From a bacterium (GTDB lineage: Bacteria; Patescibacteriota; Patescibacteriia; JACPHY01), in the NCBI GenBank assembly GCA_030647005.1, contig JAUSKG010000033.1, positions 1 through 50,584 of the forward strand: a DNA stretch of 50,584 nt, given 5' to 3'. Position 1 is the stretch's first letter; the number at the start of each line of letters is the position of its first letter. The notes beneath the pieces are model-generated. The model was not told the origin of the DNA, made no database searches, and worked only from the letters and a program-made list of their open reading frames with translations. Made by a program: the position numbers and the translations under genes. Positions 38,425-47,390 of this stretch are shown here, piece after piece.

Positions 38425-40245
38425 TCACGGCAGCACCACTCCCCCACTCTCCCGTCCGCGCTGATCGAGCGTGAGGGCGGTGGTGACAGCATCGGCGGTG
38501 ACCGTCGTCTCGTTTCCCGCAACATCGCGAGAAGTCGCGCGGGTCTCCTCGAGGAGCCGCGGCGTGGTGCCCGCCATGGGTGCAGTCGGTGTGAGTGCGA
38601 CCTCGAATGACGCAGAAGATGATGGGAACTGCGTGCCAACGGTCTGCGCGAGTGCGGTGACGACCCACGTCACCTCGCGCGTGACGGGATCGAACGCAAC
38701 GTGGTCACCCGCTGTCGCGGCGACGCGCCCCGTCCACTCCACCCCATCGGCGAGTGCTGCGCGCACGACGACGCGCTCCGCATCCACCAGGAGCGAACGG
38801 ATGTCCCACGTCACCCAGTACCGCGTGGTCGCGCCCACGCGCGGTGGCAACGGCCCGCGCCCGATCTGATCACCCTCCGGCGTGTAGTACCGCGCGAACG
38901 CTGCGAGCCGGAGATTGCCCGCAACGCGAATGACGAGCGGTTCACCAAGAACAGACGCACGGGGCGATCCAATGGCAGCGGGGGTCAAATCCAGAACTGG
39001 CGTCACCGTGTAGGAGAAATCCGTCCCATCCGCGAAGGATGACGGGTCTATGCGATCGGGTGCCGTGAGCGTGAAGCGACAGGTGGCGAGATCAGACCGC
39101 AACGGACAGTACGCGGCGACACGACCTTCCACGTCACCACCGGTGAGCATGGAAAACTTTGCAAGCGGCCCAGAGACCTCGAGGCCAAACCGTTCACCCG
39201 ACACGTCGCCCTCGGGGTTGTGGTGGGAGACGGAGAGCTGTAGGGTATCACCGAGCGCGATGGTTCCAGGTCCCTCGATCAACGTGAGTGAGAGCGTCGC
39301 GGGCACGTGGACGACGCGGATGGAGCGATCCACCGTCGCCAGTCGGACACCGTTCCGCTCCACATGGATTCGCAGGGGGAATGTCCCAGCGCTCCCCGTC
39401 GCGACGACAACTTCCGCGCGCCCCGCACTCGAGGGCGTCGCATGGAGGATCGTCACACCGGTGACGACTTCCGGAACAACCGTCAGGATACCGAGATCAT
39501 GGGTACCATGCGATGTCGCGTGGATGACGAGCTGTGCTCGCCCATGGGTGGGGATTGTGGGCGGGGCGTTGAGCATCACCTCCGCAGCAATGCCGCGGAC
39601 GACGAGCCGCGTCGCGGAGGCGCGCCGCTCGGCTTGCCCAACGCCGCTCCCGTGGAACGTCACCTGGAGATCGAGCTCTGTCCCCTCCGGTGCATCGGTG
39701 TACGCCGTCAGTGCCACCTGCTGCGCCGCTCCCGGAGCGACACGGTGGTCGAGGCGCACGGTGCTCGTCACGGGATCGAACACCCCCGGCGTCACCGCGA
39801 CGAGATGAACGGCATCCGGAACCACGAACGCGAACGATGTTTCCGTGAGCTCCACATCGCCGTCGTAGGTCGCCGTCAGAGTCACCGTGAACTCCTCCCC
39901 CACGCGCACGCTCGATGGAACCTCCCACGCGAGGTCAATGTTGGAGAAAATATTCGGCCGAGCGATGAGCAACCACGCATTCACGGCGATGAGCGCGACG
40001 ATGCCCACCGCGAGTCCGATGTCGGCCACGAGGTGCCTGCGCCCGTGCTTGAGGCGCGGGTGGTAGTGTCGCTCGTACCGTCGCTCGGCGGGACGTTTCA
40101 CCGCGCGGCCGGCCCCCTGGACGCAGTTGATGCAGAGGTTCACCGTCTTCGCCATGATCGGCGGGAGACGGGTGGGACGCTTTGGCGGCTCGATCGGCTT
40201 CGGGCGAACCTCAATGATGTCGCGAGGGTCTGGCATAGGAATCAT
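38425..40245 (-). CDS. Membrane-anchored protein with long extracytoplasmic Ig-like region
   Basis: A 606-residue protein. A cytoplasmic segment of about 70 residues is Pro- and Arg-rich, with a C-x2-C pair in VNLCINCVQGAGRAVKRP. One membrane span (ADIGLAVGIVALIAVNAWLLI) follows. The remaining 500 residues are beta-rich, with at least four Ig-like stretches, among them SSVRVGEEFTVTLTATYDGD, GTIALGDTLQLSVSHHNPEG and GATTRYWVTWDIRSLLVDAE. It resembles conserved-repeat (DUF11-like) adhesin stalks. The start overlaps the stop of the hydrolase gene by 4 nt, so the two proteins are probably made in step and may interact at the surface. No catalytic motif seen. Confidence 0.75.
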   Translation of the reverse strand: MIPMPDPRDIIEVRPKPIEPPKRPTRLPPIMAKTVNLCINCVQGAGRAVKRPAERRYERHYHPRLKHGRRHLVADIGLAVGIVALIAVNAWLLIARPNIFSNIDLAWEVPSSVRVGEEFTVTLTATYDGDVELTETSFAFVVPDAVHLVAVTPGVFDPVTSTVRLDHRVAPGAAQQVALTAYTDAPEGTELDLQVTFHGSGVGQAERRASATRLVVRGIAAEVMLNAPPTIPTHGRAQLVIHATSHGTHDLGILTVVPEVVTGVTILHATPSSAGRAEVVVATGSAGTFPLRIHVERNGVRLATVDRSIRVVHVPATLSLTLIEGPGTIALGDTLQLSVSHHNPEGDVSGERFGLEVSGPLAKFSMLTGGDVEGRVAAYCPLRSDLATCRFTLTAPDRIDPSSFADGTDFSYTVTPVLDLTPAAIGSPRASVLGEPLVIRVAGNLRLAAFARYYTPEGDQIGRGPLPPRVGATTRYWVTWDIRSLLVDAERVVVRAALADGVEWTGRVAATAGDHVAFDPVTREVTWVVTALAQTVGTQFPSSSASFEVALTPTAPMAGTTPRLLEETRATSRDVAGNETTVTADAVTTALTLDQRGRESGGVVLP

Positions 40246-42341
40246 GGTTGCTGTGCAACGGTGAAGACGTGTGTTGACATACCGAGGATCTCATCTCGTC
40301 CATCGCCATCGAGATCGGCCGCAGCAACATCAACACCGCCGCGGCGATCTGCGTCGAAAGCGAAGAACTGAACCTGGAGTACTCCGGAGAGCGCGTCGAA
40401 CACGCGCACGTGCGGCCCGCCACCCGGACCCGCACCGGTAATGATCTCATCGTCTCCATCGCGGTCCACGTCACCGGCAGCCACGCGCACGCCGCCACGG
40501 AACCCTGCGGTGTACGCGAGGAACGACGCACCGGTCGGACGGCCGGACCAATCGAGGATGCGCACCTCTGGACGGATACCCGCACCCGCACCAACGACGA
40601 TGATGGGCCGTGAGAGCCGATCGCGACGCGCTGTCGCGACGGTCATACCGCTCCGTGCCTGCGCGCCGAACGGTGCAAGGTACGGCGTGAGGAGTCGCCC
40701 CTCGAGGAGATTGAAGATACCAACACGCGCTCCACGATCGCGCTCTGTAACGACGATCTCCCACGTGCGGTTGTCATCGAGGTCATCGATCGCAAAATCG
40801 AGTCCATCGGTGTACACCTCGCCGAACGGTGCGAACTCCCGCACCGTGCGTCCCTGAGAGGCGATGCGGATCCGCCCGCCCTCCGCGGTAATGGTCTCGC
40901 GCGCGCCATCGCCATCGAGGTCGCGGTGCTCCACCGTGGCACTCCCCGCCGCGGTGGCATCGTAGGCGAAGAAACCGTTGCGCACCACCCGCCCCGCGTG
41001 ATCGAAGACGCGCGCGAACGCGCCGTTGGCGAACGGCGCACCGGTGATGCCGATAATCGGCCGGAGGAGCACCGTGCCATCGTGCGGCGCGAGCGTGAGC
41101 GATTGAATGATCTCACCGGAGTTCACCGCGGGATCCTGTTCGCCCCGCAGCCGCTCGAATTCTTCATCGAACGCAACGGTGAACGGCTCCGCAGTCGCAT
41201 TCACGAGCACGATGCCATGGGCGTACTCGCGCCGGTACACGCCTGTCGGGAACGCTGGATCGAATGCACCGCCCGCATCAATGCGGAACGGCTTTCCCAC
41301 GGGATCACCGAGGAACGCTTCGTACTCATCGTACCACCATCGCTGCGCGTGATCCTGGTCGCCGAAGTCGAAGCTCGCGTACCCGCCGCCGAGGAGGGCG
41401 GATGTAAGACCGAAACGCATGAGGCGAAAGTTCTGCCAGACGCCGGTGTTGCCGGTGTTCGTGTTCACCATCGCGAAAACCGGCGCGGTGCCGCGCTCGA
41501 CGATCGCGAAAAGCGCGCGCATGGACGCGGACCAGTCGCCCTCGTTCGTGTTGGGAAAGTGCTCGAGGAGGAGCCCATTCACGAGGTCGGCGTAGGTAGA
41601 GCTCCCGTTCCCCGTGATGAGAAAATCCTCGGGGACGCGCGCGCGCGTCGCGGTGAGGAGCCGACGGGTACCATCCACCCACGCGCGATCGCGCTGCGCC
41701 GCAGTCGCGCCGCTGCCAGCACCGGCGAGCGCCAACTCCCCGCGATCGAGCCAGCTGATGGACCCCCAGAGGTTGTCGTAGTACACACCGTCCCACCGCG
41801 CGTCCGTGGCGATCTCCTCGGCGACGAACGTCGCGAGCGCATCGGTCCATGCGGGATCCGTGATGTCGAGGAGCCACGTCTGCGGCCACCAGGAGATGCG
41901 GTCGCCCACGGCGGAAGTGAGGTACCACGCGTCCGCAATGCGCGCGGCGAGATCGCGCCGGAGTGCCGCTTGCGGATGTGCCGCAGCGTCGCGTCGAATC
42001 TCCTGCGCCGTCACATACGCGAAGAGTTTCGCCTCGGGATTCGTGCGACGGAGGAGGTCAAACGCCACCGGCGTGTTCCGTGCAACCTCCATGTCGAGCA
42101 CGATGACATCCCACCGTGCGAGGTCCCGTGCCTCCTCCTCCGAGAGGTGCCACGCGAGGAAGAGGTTCGCGAGCCGCGGGTACTGGTGCGGCTTGCGCTG
42201 AGCACCAACCGGTAGCGAGAGCAATCCCACGGCGAGGAGAAGGACAGCAAACCACGACGCGATGGTGCGTCGCGAGCTGCGCTCACCGTGCGAGGTCGCG
42301 GTAGAGCGCGGAGAGTCGTTCGTAGTGCCGTGTTGGTCCAT
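40242..42341 (-). CDS. Exported glycoside-hydrolase-like protein (GHL15-like) with FG-GAP repeats
   Basis: A protein of about 699 residues. After a signal peptide (TIASWFAVLLLAVGLLSLPV then GAQ) comes a TIM-barrel-like domain resembling the putative glycosyl hydrolase GHL15: YPRLANLFLAWHLSEEEARD, WDVIVLDMEVARNTPVAFDL and WDGVYYDNLWGS, whose acidic residues are candidate catalytic sites. From about residue 480 there are FG-GAP/VCBS repeats with Ca-binding loops (DLDGDGARE, DVDRDGDDE, DLDGDGRDE) typical of beta-propeller surface proteins. It may trim or bind extracellular glycan. The 5' end overlaps the GT4 gene by about 59 nt; an ATG at 42350 is also possible. The stop is coupled to the Ig-like anchor gene. 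Confidence 0.8.
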   Translation of the reverse strand: MDQHGTTNDSPRSTATSHGERSSRRTIASWFAVLLLAVGLLSLPVGAQRKPHQYPRLANLFLAWHLSEEEARDLARWDVIVLDMEVARNTPVAFDLLRRTNPEAKLFAYVTAQEIRRDAAAHPQAALRRDLAARIADAWYLTSAVGDRISWWPQTWLLDITDPAWTDALATFVAEEIATDARWDGVYYDNLWGSISWLDRGELALAGAGSGATAAQRDRAWVDGTRRLLTATRARVPEDFLITGNGSSTYADLVNGLLLEHFPNTNEGDWSASMRALFAIVERGTAPVFAMVNTNTGNTGVWQNFRLMRFGLTSALLGGGYASFDFGDQDHAQRWWYDEYEAFLGDPVGKPFRIDAGGAFDPAFPTGVYRREYAHGIVLVNATAEPFTVAFDEEFERLRGEQDPAVNSGEIIQSLTLAPHDGTVLLRPIIGITGAPFANGAFARVFDHAGRVVRNGFFAYDATAAGSATVEHRDLDGDGARETITAEGGRIRIASQGRTVREFAPFGEVYTDGLDFAIDDLDDNRTWEIVVTERDRGARVGIFNLLEGRLLTPYLAPFGAQARSGMTVATARRDRLSRPIIVVGAGAGIRPEVRILDWSGRPTGASFLAYTAGFRGGVRVAAGDVDRDGDDEIITGAGPGGGPHVRVFDALSGVLQVQFFAFDADRRGGVDVAAADLDGDGRDEILGMSTHVFTVAQQP

Positions 42342-43512
42342 AGTCCTCACTGATCACACGGAGCGCCGCGGTGCGGTACGCCGCTCGCGTCATCGGATCA
42401 CCGTACACCTTCGCGATCGTCTTGGCAAGCGTCGCGGGATCGCGGGGCGGCACGAGTACTCCCGTCTCACCGTCGCGCACGAGCTCGGGCAAACCTCCGA
42501 TGTTCGCGGCAATCACGGGAACACCGGCTGCCATGGCCTCGAGGATGCTGTAGGGTGCGTTCTCGTACCACCGCGACGGCACGCAGAGCAGCGTCGCGCG
42601 CGCGAGCTCCGTGGCCACCTCGTGTCGCTCGAGCTGACCCAACCACCGGAGATTCTGAATCTGTGCCGCTCGTGTTTTTACCGATGTACCGAGCGGTCCG
42701 TCCCCGATCACCACAAAGGGGACACCCGGGAGACGCGCCGCCGCATCAATGAAATCCTCAATCCCCTTCTCCTCCGTCAGCCGCCCGAGGAAGAGTACCG
42801 CTCCGCGGTCGCCCGGGCTCCACCCTTCGCTGTCGGTCTCTGGGATCACGAAGTTGGGAATCACCTCCGCTCGCCCCTCCCACCCCCATGCGTCAAGCTG
42901 CTCCGCCATGAACCGACTTGGTGCGACCACCGCGGAGAGGTGCTTGCCGTACACGTCGAGCACGGTGTGGTGGAGCGTCATTTCGAGTGCGACCGCAGCC
43001 GACGCGCCAAGCGAACCCATGCAGTTGAACCGCACCGCGTTCCAATACTTTCCGCCCTGACATCGCTCACACGGTGATCCTTTCGTGTACATGCGATAGT
43101 TCGGACACATCGCCTTGTAGTCGTGGAGCGTCCACACCGTAGGAATCCCGCGCTTCGTGCACTCTGGCAAAATGGACGGCGAAATCTGATGCGCGAAATT
43201 CTGGAGATGCACGATGTCCGGCTTGGCTGCATCGAGGAGCGCGCCAAAGCGTTTCGCGGCATCCTTACTCCAGAGCACGCGCGAGAGCTTCTCGAGTGCG
43301 CCGGTTTGATTGGGCAGCGCATCCTCCGCCTCCCAGAAGTCCACGTGGGGCATGAAGTGCTCCGACCACGCAGTAGGCCAGTTGCGCTCATCCTCCATCG
43401 CGAACGGGATGACCTCATGCCCGTTCCGCTCGAGGAGGTCCTTGAGGAGAAACGTGTACCGTTCGCTCCCGCCTTTCGGGAACCAGAACTTATTGACGAG
43501 GACGATCCGCAT
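42283..43512 (-). CDS. GT4 family glycosyltransferase with Cys cluster
   Basis: A 409-residue GT-B glycosyltransferase. The opening MRIVLVNKFWFPKGGSERYT is the acceptor-side Gly loop; FLGRLTEEKGIEDFIDAA and ENAPYSILEAMAAGVPVIAA (E-x7-E) mark the donor half. A cluster of cysteines, MCPNYRMYTKGSPCERCQGG then FNCMGS, is characteristic of a GT4 subgroup and might bind metal or be structural. A TATACT box preceded by GCGC lies about 9 nt upstream of the ATG, so the transcript may be leaderless. The sugar is unknown. Confidence 0.9.
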   Translation of the reverse strand: MRIVLVNKFWFPKGGSERYTFLLKDLLERNGHEVIPFAMEDERNWPTAWSEHFMPHVDFWEAEDALPNQTGALEKLSRVLWSKDAAKRFGALLDAAKPDIVHLQNFAHQISPSILPECTKRGIPTVWTLHDYKAMCPNYRMYTKGSPCERCQGGKYWNAVRFNCMGSLGASAAVALEMTLHHTVLDVYGKHLSAVVAPSRFMAEQLDAWGWEGRAEVIPNFVIPETDSEGWSPGDRGAVLFLGRLTEEKGIEDFIDAAARLPGVPFVVIGDGPLGTSVKTRAAQIQNLRWLGQLERHEVATELARATLLCVPSRWYENAPYSILEAMAAGVPVIAANIGGLPELVRDGETGVLVPPRDPATLAKTIAKVYGDPMTRAAYRTAALRVISEDYGPTRHYERLSALYRDLAR

Positions 43513-43571
43513 ACATCATTAGTATAGCGCACGCCGCCCCATGCGTCGTTCGCAATGCAGGAGGTGAGACC

Positions 43572-44654
43572 TCACCGCTCGCGCAGGAGCGATGCGTAGA
43601 GTTCCTCATACCGTTCCACGACCCGCTCGATGGTGAACGTGCGTTCGACGTGGCGACGGCCAGCGTGGCCGAGGAACATGCGACGCGGCCGGTCGTCCGC
43701 GAGATCGCGAATGGCATCGGCGAGTGCTTTGGGGTCTTCGGGAGGAACGAGGATGCCCGTCTCCCCATCCACGATCGCTTCGCGGAGGCCACCGACGCCG
43801 GATGCGATGACGGGGATGCCGCACGCGGATGCCTCGATCGCCGCAATGCCAAACCCCTCCCATCGCGATGGCAGGACGAGGATATCTGCGCGCTGGTAGT
43901 GGACGGGGAGGTCGCGCTGCATGCCGAGGAAGCGCACGCGATCGGTGATGCGGAACGTGCGAGCAAGTGCTTCGAGCTCATGACGTTGCGAGCCGTCACC
44001 GACAATTGTGAGGTGCATGCGCGGGGAAGCATCGCGGAGGAGCACGAACGCCTCGAGGAGCACGTCATGCCCCTTCTGCGGCACGAGCCGCCCGACGCTC
44101 AGGAGTCGCGCGCCATCGCGCGGTCGCTCGGCGACGGGATGGAACCGCTTCGTGTCAACGCCGTTCGGGATGATGACGAACCGCTCGAGCGGAATGCGAT
44201 CCACGCGGACGCTGTGCGCGCGTACCGCATCGGAGACCGCGATGATGCGATCGGTCCGCTGCGCGAGCCGACGCTTCACCATGCGCTTCACCGGCCCCTC
44301 ATCGAGATTGACGTTATGCTCCGTGGACACCACATGCGGAACGCCCGCGCGGAATGCCGCGATGCGCCCCCACGTGTCGCCACCAAAGAGGTGCGTGTGC
44401 ACGATGTGTGGTGTAGGGGTCCGGAGGTCGGCGGTGAGGTGGCGGATCGCCTCGAGACCGATCGTCGTCCGCTTGCCCACGACATCCGTCGGGATGCCCG
44501 CCTCATGGAACTCCGCACGGAGCGGCCCACCGCGCACGACCGCGATCACCCGCACATCGAACCGCTTCCGATCCAAACGACGCACGATGTCGAGCACGAG
44601 CTGCTCGGCACCACCGATGTCGAACGACGTGAGGATGTGGACGAGGCGGATCAT
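43572..44654 (-). CDS. GT4 family glycosyltransferase
   Basis: A 360-residue GT-B glycosyltransferase. MIRLVHILTSFDIGGAEQLV gives the N-terminal Gly loop, HTHLFGGDTWGRIAAF the middle, and LLSVGRLVPQKGHDVLLEAF and WEGFGIAAIEASACGIPVIA (E-x7-E) the donor-binding half. These match the lipopolysaccharide/capsule GT4 group. The ATG at 44654 begins the domain; the frame can be extended 10 codons into a repeat. A TCATTGCGAGG inverted repeat separates it from the ligase-like gene upstream, so the two may be separate transcripts. Confidence 0.9.
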   Translation of the reverse strand: MIRLVHILTSFDIGGAEQLVLDIVRRLDRKRFDVRVIAVVRGGPLRAEFHEAGIPTDVVGKRTTIGLEAIRHLTADLRTPTPHIVHTHLFGGDTWGRIAAFRAGVPHVVSTEHNVNLDEGPVKRMVKRRLAQRTDRIIAVSDAVRAHSVRVDRIPLERFVIIPNGVDTKRFHPVAERPRDGARLLSVGRLVPQKGHDVLLEAFVLLRDASPRMHLTIVGDGSQRHELEALARTFRITDRVRFLGMQRDLPVHYQRADILVLPSRWEGFGIAAIEASACGIPVIASGVGGLREAIVDGETGILVPPEDPKALADAIRDLADDRPRRMFLGHAGRRHVERTFTIERVVERYEELYASLLRER

Positions 44655-44679
44655 AGCGGTAAACTGCAAGCCGAGAAGT

Positions 44680-44800
44680 GTCATTGCGAGCCGAGTCCAC
44701 GAGGCGTGGCAATCCCGGTCATCCAGGGTACCCAGCTCTCACCTTGTGCCGATATGGCCGGGATTGCCACGTCACTCGCGGACTCACTCCTCGCAATGAC
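44680..44800. repeat. Complete TCATTGCGAGG inverted repeat
   Basis: GTCATTGCGAGCCGAGTCC and GGCAATCCCGGTCATC on the left, GGCCGGGATTGCC and CTCCTCGCAATGAC on the right, about 120 nt in all. It has the same arms as the copies at 12869 and 23841. Confidence 0.85.
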
Positions 44801-44820
44801 ACGCTTTTACAGAAACCACG

Positions 44821-46191
44821 CTACGCACGGAGCGCACTCCGCTGCTGCGCGAGACGAGCGGCGACGACGGCGATGCCGATGGGGAGCCAGAGCTTGGAGA
44901 CAAAGTAGCTCGTATTGAAGAGCTGGAAGACGATGGACCCGCCCGCGCTCGCGAGGAGCGCGAGGAGGATGAGCCGCCACTGCGGCGCGACGGTCGCGGC
45001 GCGGTACGCGCGGAGGACGTACGCGAGGAGCGCGACGAGGAGCCAGATAAAGGTGACGAGTCCCAGGATTCCGGTCTCCGCGAGGAGCTTCTGCACCAAC
45101 CCATGGGCCTCCTGCGGCTCACCAAAATCCGCGATGTACCACCGGTCGCGGGAGACGACCTCCTGGAACGTTCCAACCCCTCCCCCCACGATCGGGTGCT
45201 CCGCGAACTGCGCGAGCGCGATGCGCGTGAGCTGGATGCGGTTCGTGTTTGAGCTCTGCGCGACCGTCGTGAGCGAGAAGAGCCCGATGGCGAGCATCGC
45301 GGCTGCGAGGACGGGCACCGCATACCCCGCGATCCGCTTCCAGTACATGCCGCGCGCGCGAGCGAACGCAACGAGGAGCACGACACCCTCGACGGTGAGC
45401 GTGAGCCAGCCGTTGCGCGAGAACGTGAGGAGCGTGACGAGCGCGAGGAGCACCGTCCCCACGACGTACCACCGCTGCACCATGCCGCGCGCGAACACCG
45501 CGAGAAGCACGCCGATGGGTACAACGCTCACGAGGACCTCCGCGATGAGGTTGTGGTTCGTCCCGAGCGGTGTCATCCCGTAGATGATGATCGGCACCGC
45601 ACGCCGGAACACGCCGGGCGTAGGTGGGAAGACGAGTGACCACACCCCCATCGCCGCAGCGAGGAGTCCCACGACGAACATCACGCGCAGCGTGGTGAAG
45701 AGGCGGTGCGGACGGTCAATAATGACGAGCGGCAGCACGATGAACATGAGGTAGAAGAACGACACGGGACGCACGAGGAACTTGACGCCGAGCAGGATGT
45801 CCTCCGTATTCGTGAGCGAGAGTGCCGCAGCACCGAGGAAGCAGAGGAACGGCACGATACCGGGCAGTGCACCGATGCTCGGACGCTCGCCGTTTTGCAC
45901 AAACCGCACGAGGAATCGCACGATGATTGCGATGGTGACAAGCAGCGCGAACGCATCCACGTATGGAATGTTTACGGTGCGACCGACGAAGAGCTGGAGG
46001 TAGATGAACGGGTAGCTGAGGACGACGAGGCACCACCCGAACATCGGTCGCACGGCGAAGAGCGCGATGGCCGCAACGAGCACGAATGCGCCCGCGACGA
46101 GCGGCGACGCGCCGATTACCACCGCAGCAACCCCCGCGAGGAATGCGGGGGTTGCGAGCTGCTTCCATGTGCTAGGTGTGTGCAGTGCCAT
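44821..46191 (-). CDS. O-antigen ligase/polymerase-like membrane protein (Wzy_C)
   Basis: A 456-residue polytopic protein with about 12 spans. The large periplasmic loop holds the Wzy_C-type block IVGGGVGTFQEVV, then AHGLVQKLLAETGILGLVTF, in the expected order and spacing before the last spans. FVLLSYPFIYLQ-like and TFSRNGWLTL segments also fit. Proteins of this family join a finished glycan to its carrier or polymerise units outside the membrane. It overlaps the end of the radical SAM gene by 20 nt. An internal promoter candidate (TTGGGT, 18 bp, TATACT) lies in the radical SAM gene near 46218. Confidence 0.85.
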   Translation of the reverse strand: MALHTPSTWKQLATPAFLAGVAAVVIGASPLVAGAFVLVAAIALFAVRPMFGWCLVVLSYPFIYLQLFVGRTVNIPYVDAFALLVTIAIIVRFLVRFVQNGERPSIGALPGIVPFLCFLGAAALSLTNTEDILLGVKFLVRPVSFFYLMFIVLPLVIIDRPHRLFTTLRVMFVVGLLAAAMGVWSLVFPPTPGVFRRAVPIIIYGMTPLGTNHNLIAEVLVSVVPIGVLLAVFARGMVQRWYVVGTVLLALVTLLTFSRNGWLTLTVEGVVLLVAFARARGMYWKRIAGYAVPVLAAAMLAIGLFSLTTVAQSSNTNRIQLTRIALAQFAEHPIVGGGVGTFQEVVSRDRWYIADFGEPQEAHGLVQKLLAETGILGLVTFIWLLVALLAYVLRAYRAATVAPQWRLILLALLASAGGSIVFQLFNTSYFVSKLWLPIGIAVVAARLAQQRSALRA

Positions 46192-47272
46192 GTGACGCCT
46201 TGAGGAACCCTGGAGTCAGTATAGCAAACTTCCGACGGAGGACCCAAGCGATGAGGCGCACGGGATGCCGCTTGATTGCGGTACGTGCCGTGCAGATGAG
46301 CCAGGAGGGCTGGGGGTGCTTCCGCACGGTGTCACGCGCACGCTGCGCCTGCTCACTCTTCCACAGCGATGCGAACGTCGCGTGCGCCCCGATAGTCCCG
46401 AGGACATTGGGGTGCATGACGGACGGGACAACGGTGCCCCACGGATCGAGGAAGAAGAAATCCTCGCCTGCGCGCGTTGGCAGGAGCTGACGACCCTCCG
46501 CGGCAAGCACCGCGAGGCCGTGCGCGAAGTACGCGCGCGCCCAGCGCTTGGGGCTCCACGTCGCAAGCTCGCGATCGGCGAGCGTCGTGAACGCGCGGGC
46601 AATCGCATCAACGCGGCTGCGCTCGCGGACGTTCGCCTTACCGCCGAAGTAGAACTCCGAGGAGTGCATGAGCGCGCAGGTGAACTGGACACCCTCCGCG
46701 CGCGCGACGTCGTAGAGCCGGTGGAGGTGGTCCACGTTCTCGTTCGTCATCGTGTACGCGATGCCGAGGTTCATGACACCAATCTCCTTGAGCGCGCGGA
46801 GCGTCGCGATGCACTTGTCGTAGCCCTGCGGGATGCGACGAATCTCCTCGTGCATGTCCCCCACCCCGTCAATCGAGATGCGCACCGCGATGGCCGGATA
46901 GAACGCCATGATCTCCGACACGCGCTTGACGATGTGCTTCGTCATGAAGCCGTTCGTCGAGATGGTCATCTGCGCCTTCGGACACGCAGTACGGAGCGTC
47001 CGCACGATCTCCACGAGCTGCGGATGGAGTGTTGGCTCGCCACCCGAGATGTTGATGTCGCGCAGCGACGACGGGAGCTTCGCGTAGTCGGCGAGCGTCA
47101 CCGTCGGCTGGCGCGTCTCCTTCCAGAAGTCGCACATCGTACACCGCGAATTGCAAAGGTACGTCACGGCGATGACCGCATCCTTCGGCAACGCCGGGGA
47201 ACCAAACGCCCGCCCGCGGGAAACGCGTGCGTACAATGCCTTGATTTTTGTGGTCAATGGTGCTGAAAACAT
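46172..47272 (-). CDS. Radical SAM enzyme
   Basis: A 366-residue radical SAM protein. The iron-sulfur cluster motif C-x3-C-x2-C is intact at C40, C44 and C47 (CNSRCTMCDFW), and INISGGEPTL is the SAM-binding GGE motif. The C-terminal third has WLICTARTAIKRHP, with only one Cys, so a full SPASM or twitch auxiliary cluster is unlikely. Many such enzymes act in surface-glycan or lipid modification, as suggested here by the neighbours; the substrate is unknown. The start at 47272 is supported by a promoter 20 nt upstream with an almost leaderless predicted transcript, and overlaps no upstream gene. Confidence 0.85.
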   Translation of the reverse strand: MFSAPLTTKIKALYARVSRGRAFGSPALPKDAVIAVTYLCNSRCTMCDFWKETRQPTVTLADYAKLPSSLRDINISGGEPTLHPQLVEIVRTLRTACPKAQMTISTNGFMTKHIVKRVSEIMAFYPAIAVRISIDGVGDMHEEIRRIPQGYDKCIATLRALKEIGVMNLGIAYTMTNENVDHLHRLYDVARAEGVQFTCALMHSSEFYFGGKANVRERSRVDAIARAFTTLADRELATWSPKRWARAYFAHGLAVLAAEGRQLLPTRAGEDFFFLDPWGTVVPSVMHPNVLGTIGAHATFASLWKSEQAQRARDTVRKHPQPSWLICTARTAIKRHPVRLIAWVLRRKFAILTPGFLKASHGTAHT

Positions 47273-47291
47273 AGAGGTCTCATTACGCCAT

Positions 47292-47320
47292 ACCATAGCA
47301 AAAAACCATCAAACTGTCAA
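47292..47320 (-). promoter_or_regulatory. Promoter of the radical SAM gene
   Basis: On the minus strand: TTGACA, 14 nt, TGC, TATGGT, 17-bp spacing. It is the best -10 of the six matching sites. Its -35 is one half of the palindrome 47315-47332. Confidence 0.75.
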
Positions 47321-47326
47321 GTGGCC

Positions 47327-47355
47327 TTGACACAGCACGAACATAGTGCAAAAGT
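47327..47355 (+). promoter_or_regulatory. Promoter of the M48 protease gene, overlapping the divergent one
   Basis: TTGACA, 14 nt, TGC, AAAAGT. Perfect -35 and same geometry, weaker -10. TGTCAAG and CTTGACA (47315-47332) form a 7-bp palindrome joining both -35 boxes, so one protein could block both promoters. Confidence 0.55.
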
Positions 47356-47390
47356 TCGAGCAGACCTTTTGTACCACAAGGAGACGGAAC

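Noticed and set aside
38336-38639. N-terminal extension of the GT4 protein at 37122
   Set aside because: The added stretch is Arg/Pro/Ser-rich antisense text of the next gene and lies beyond the promoter at 38346-38374.
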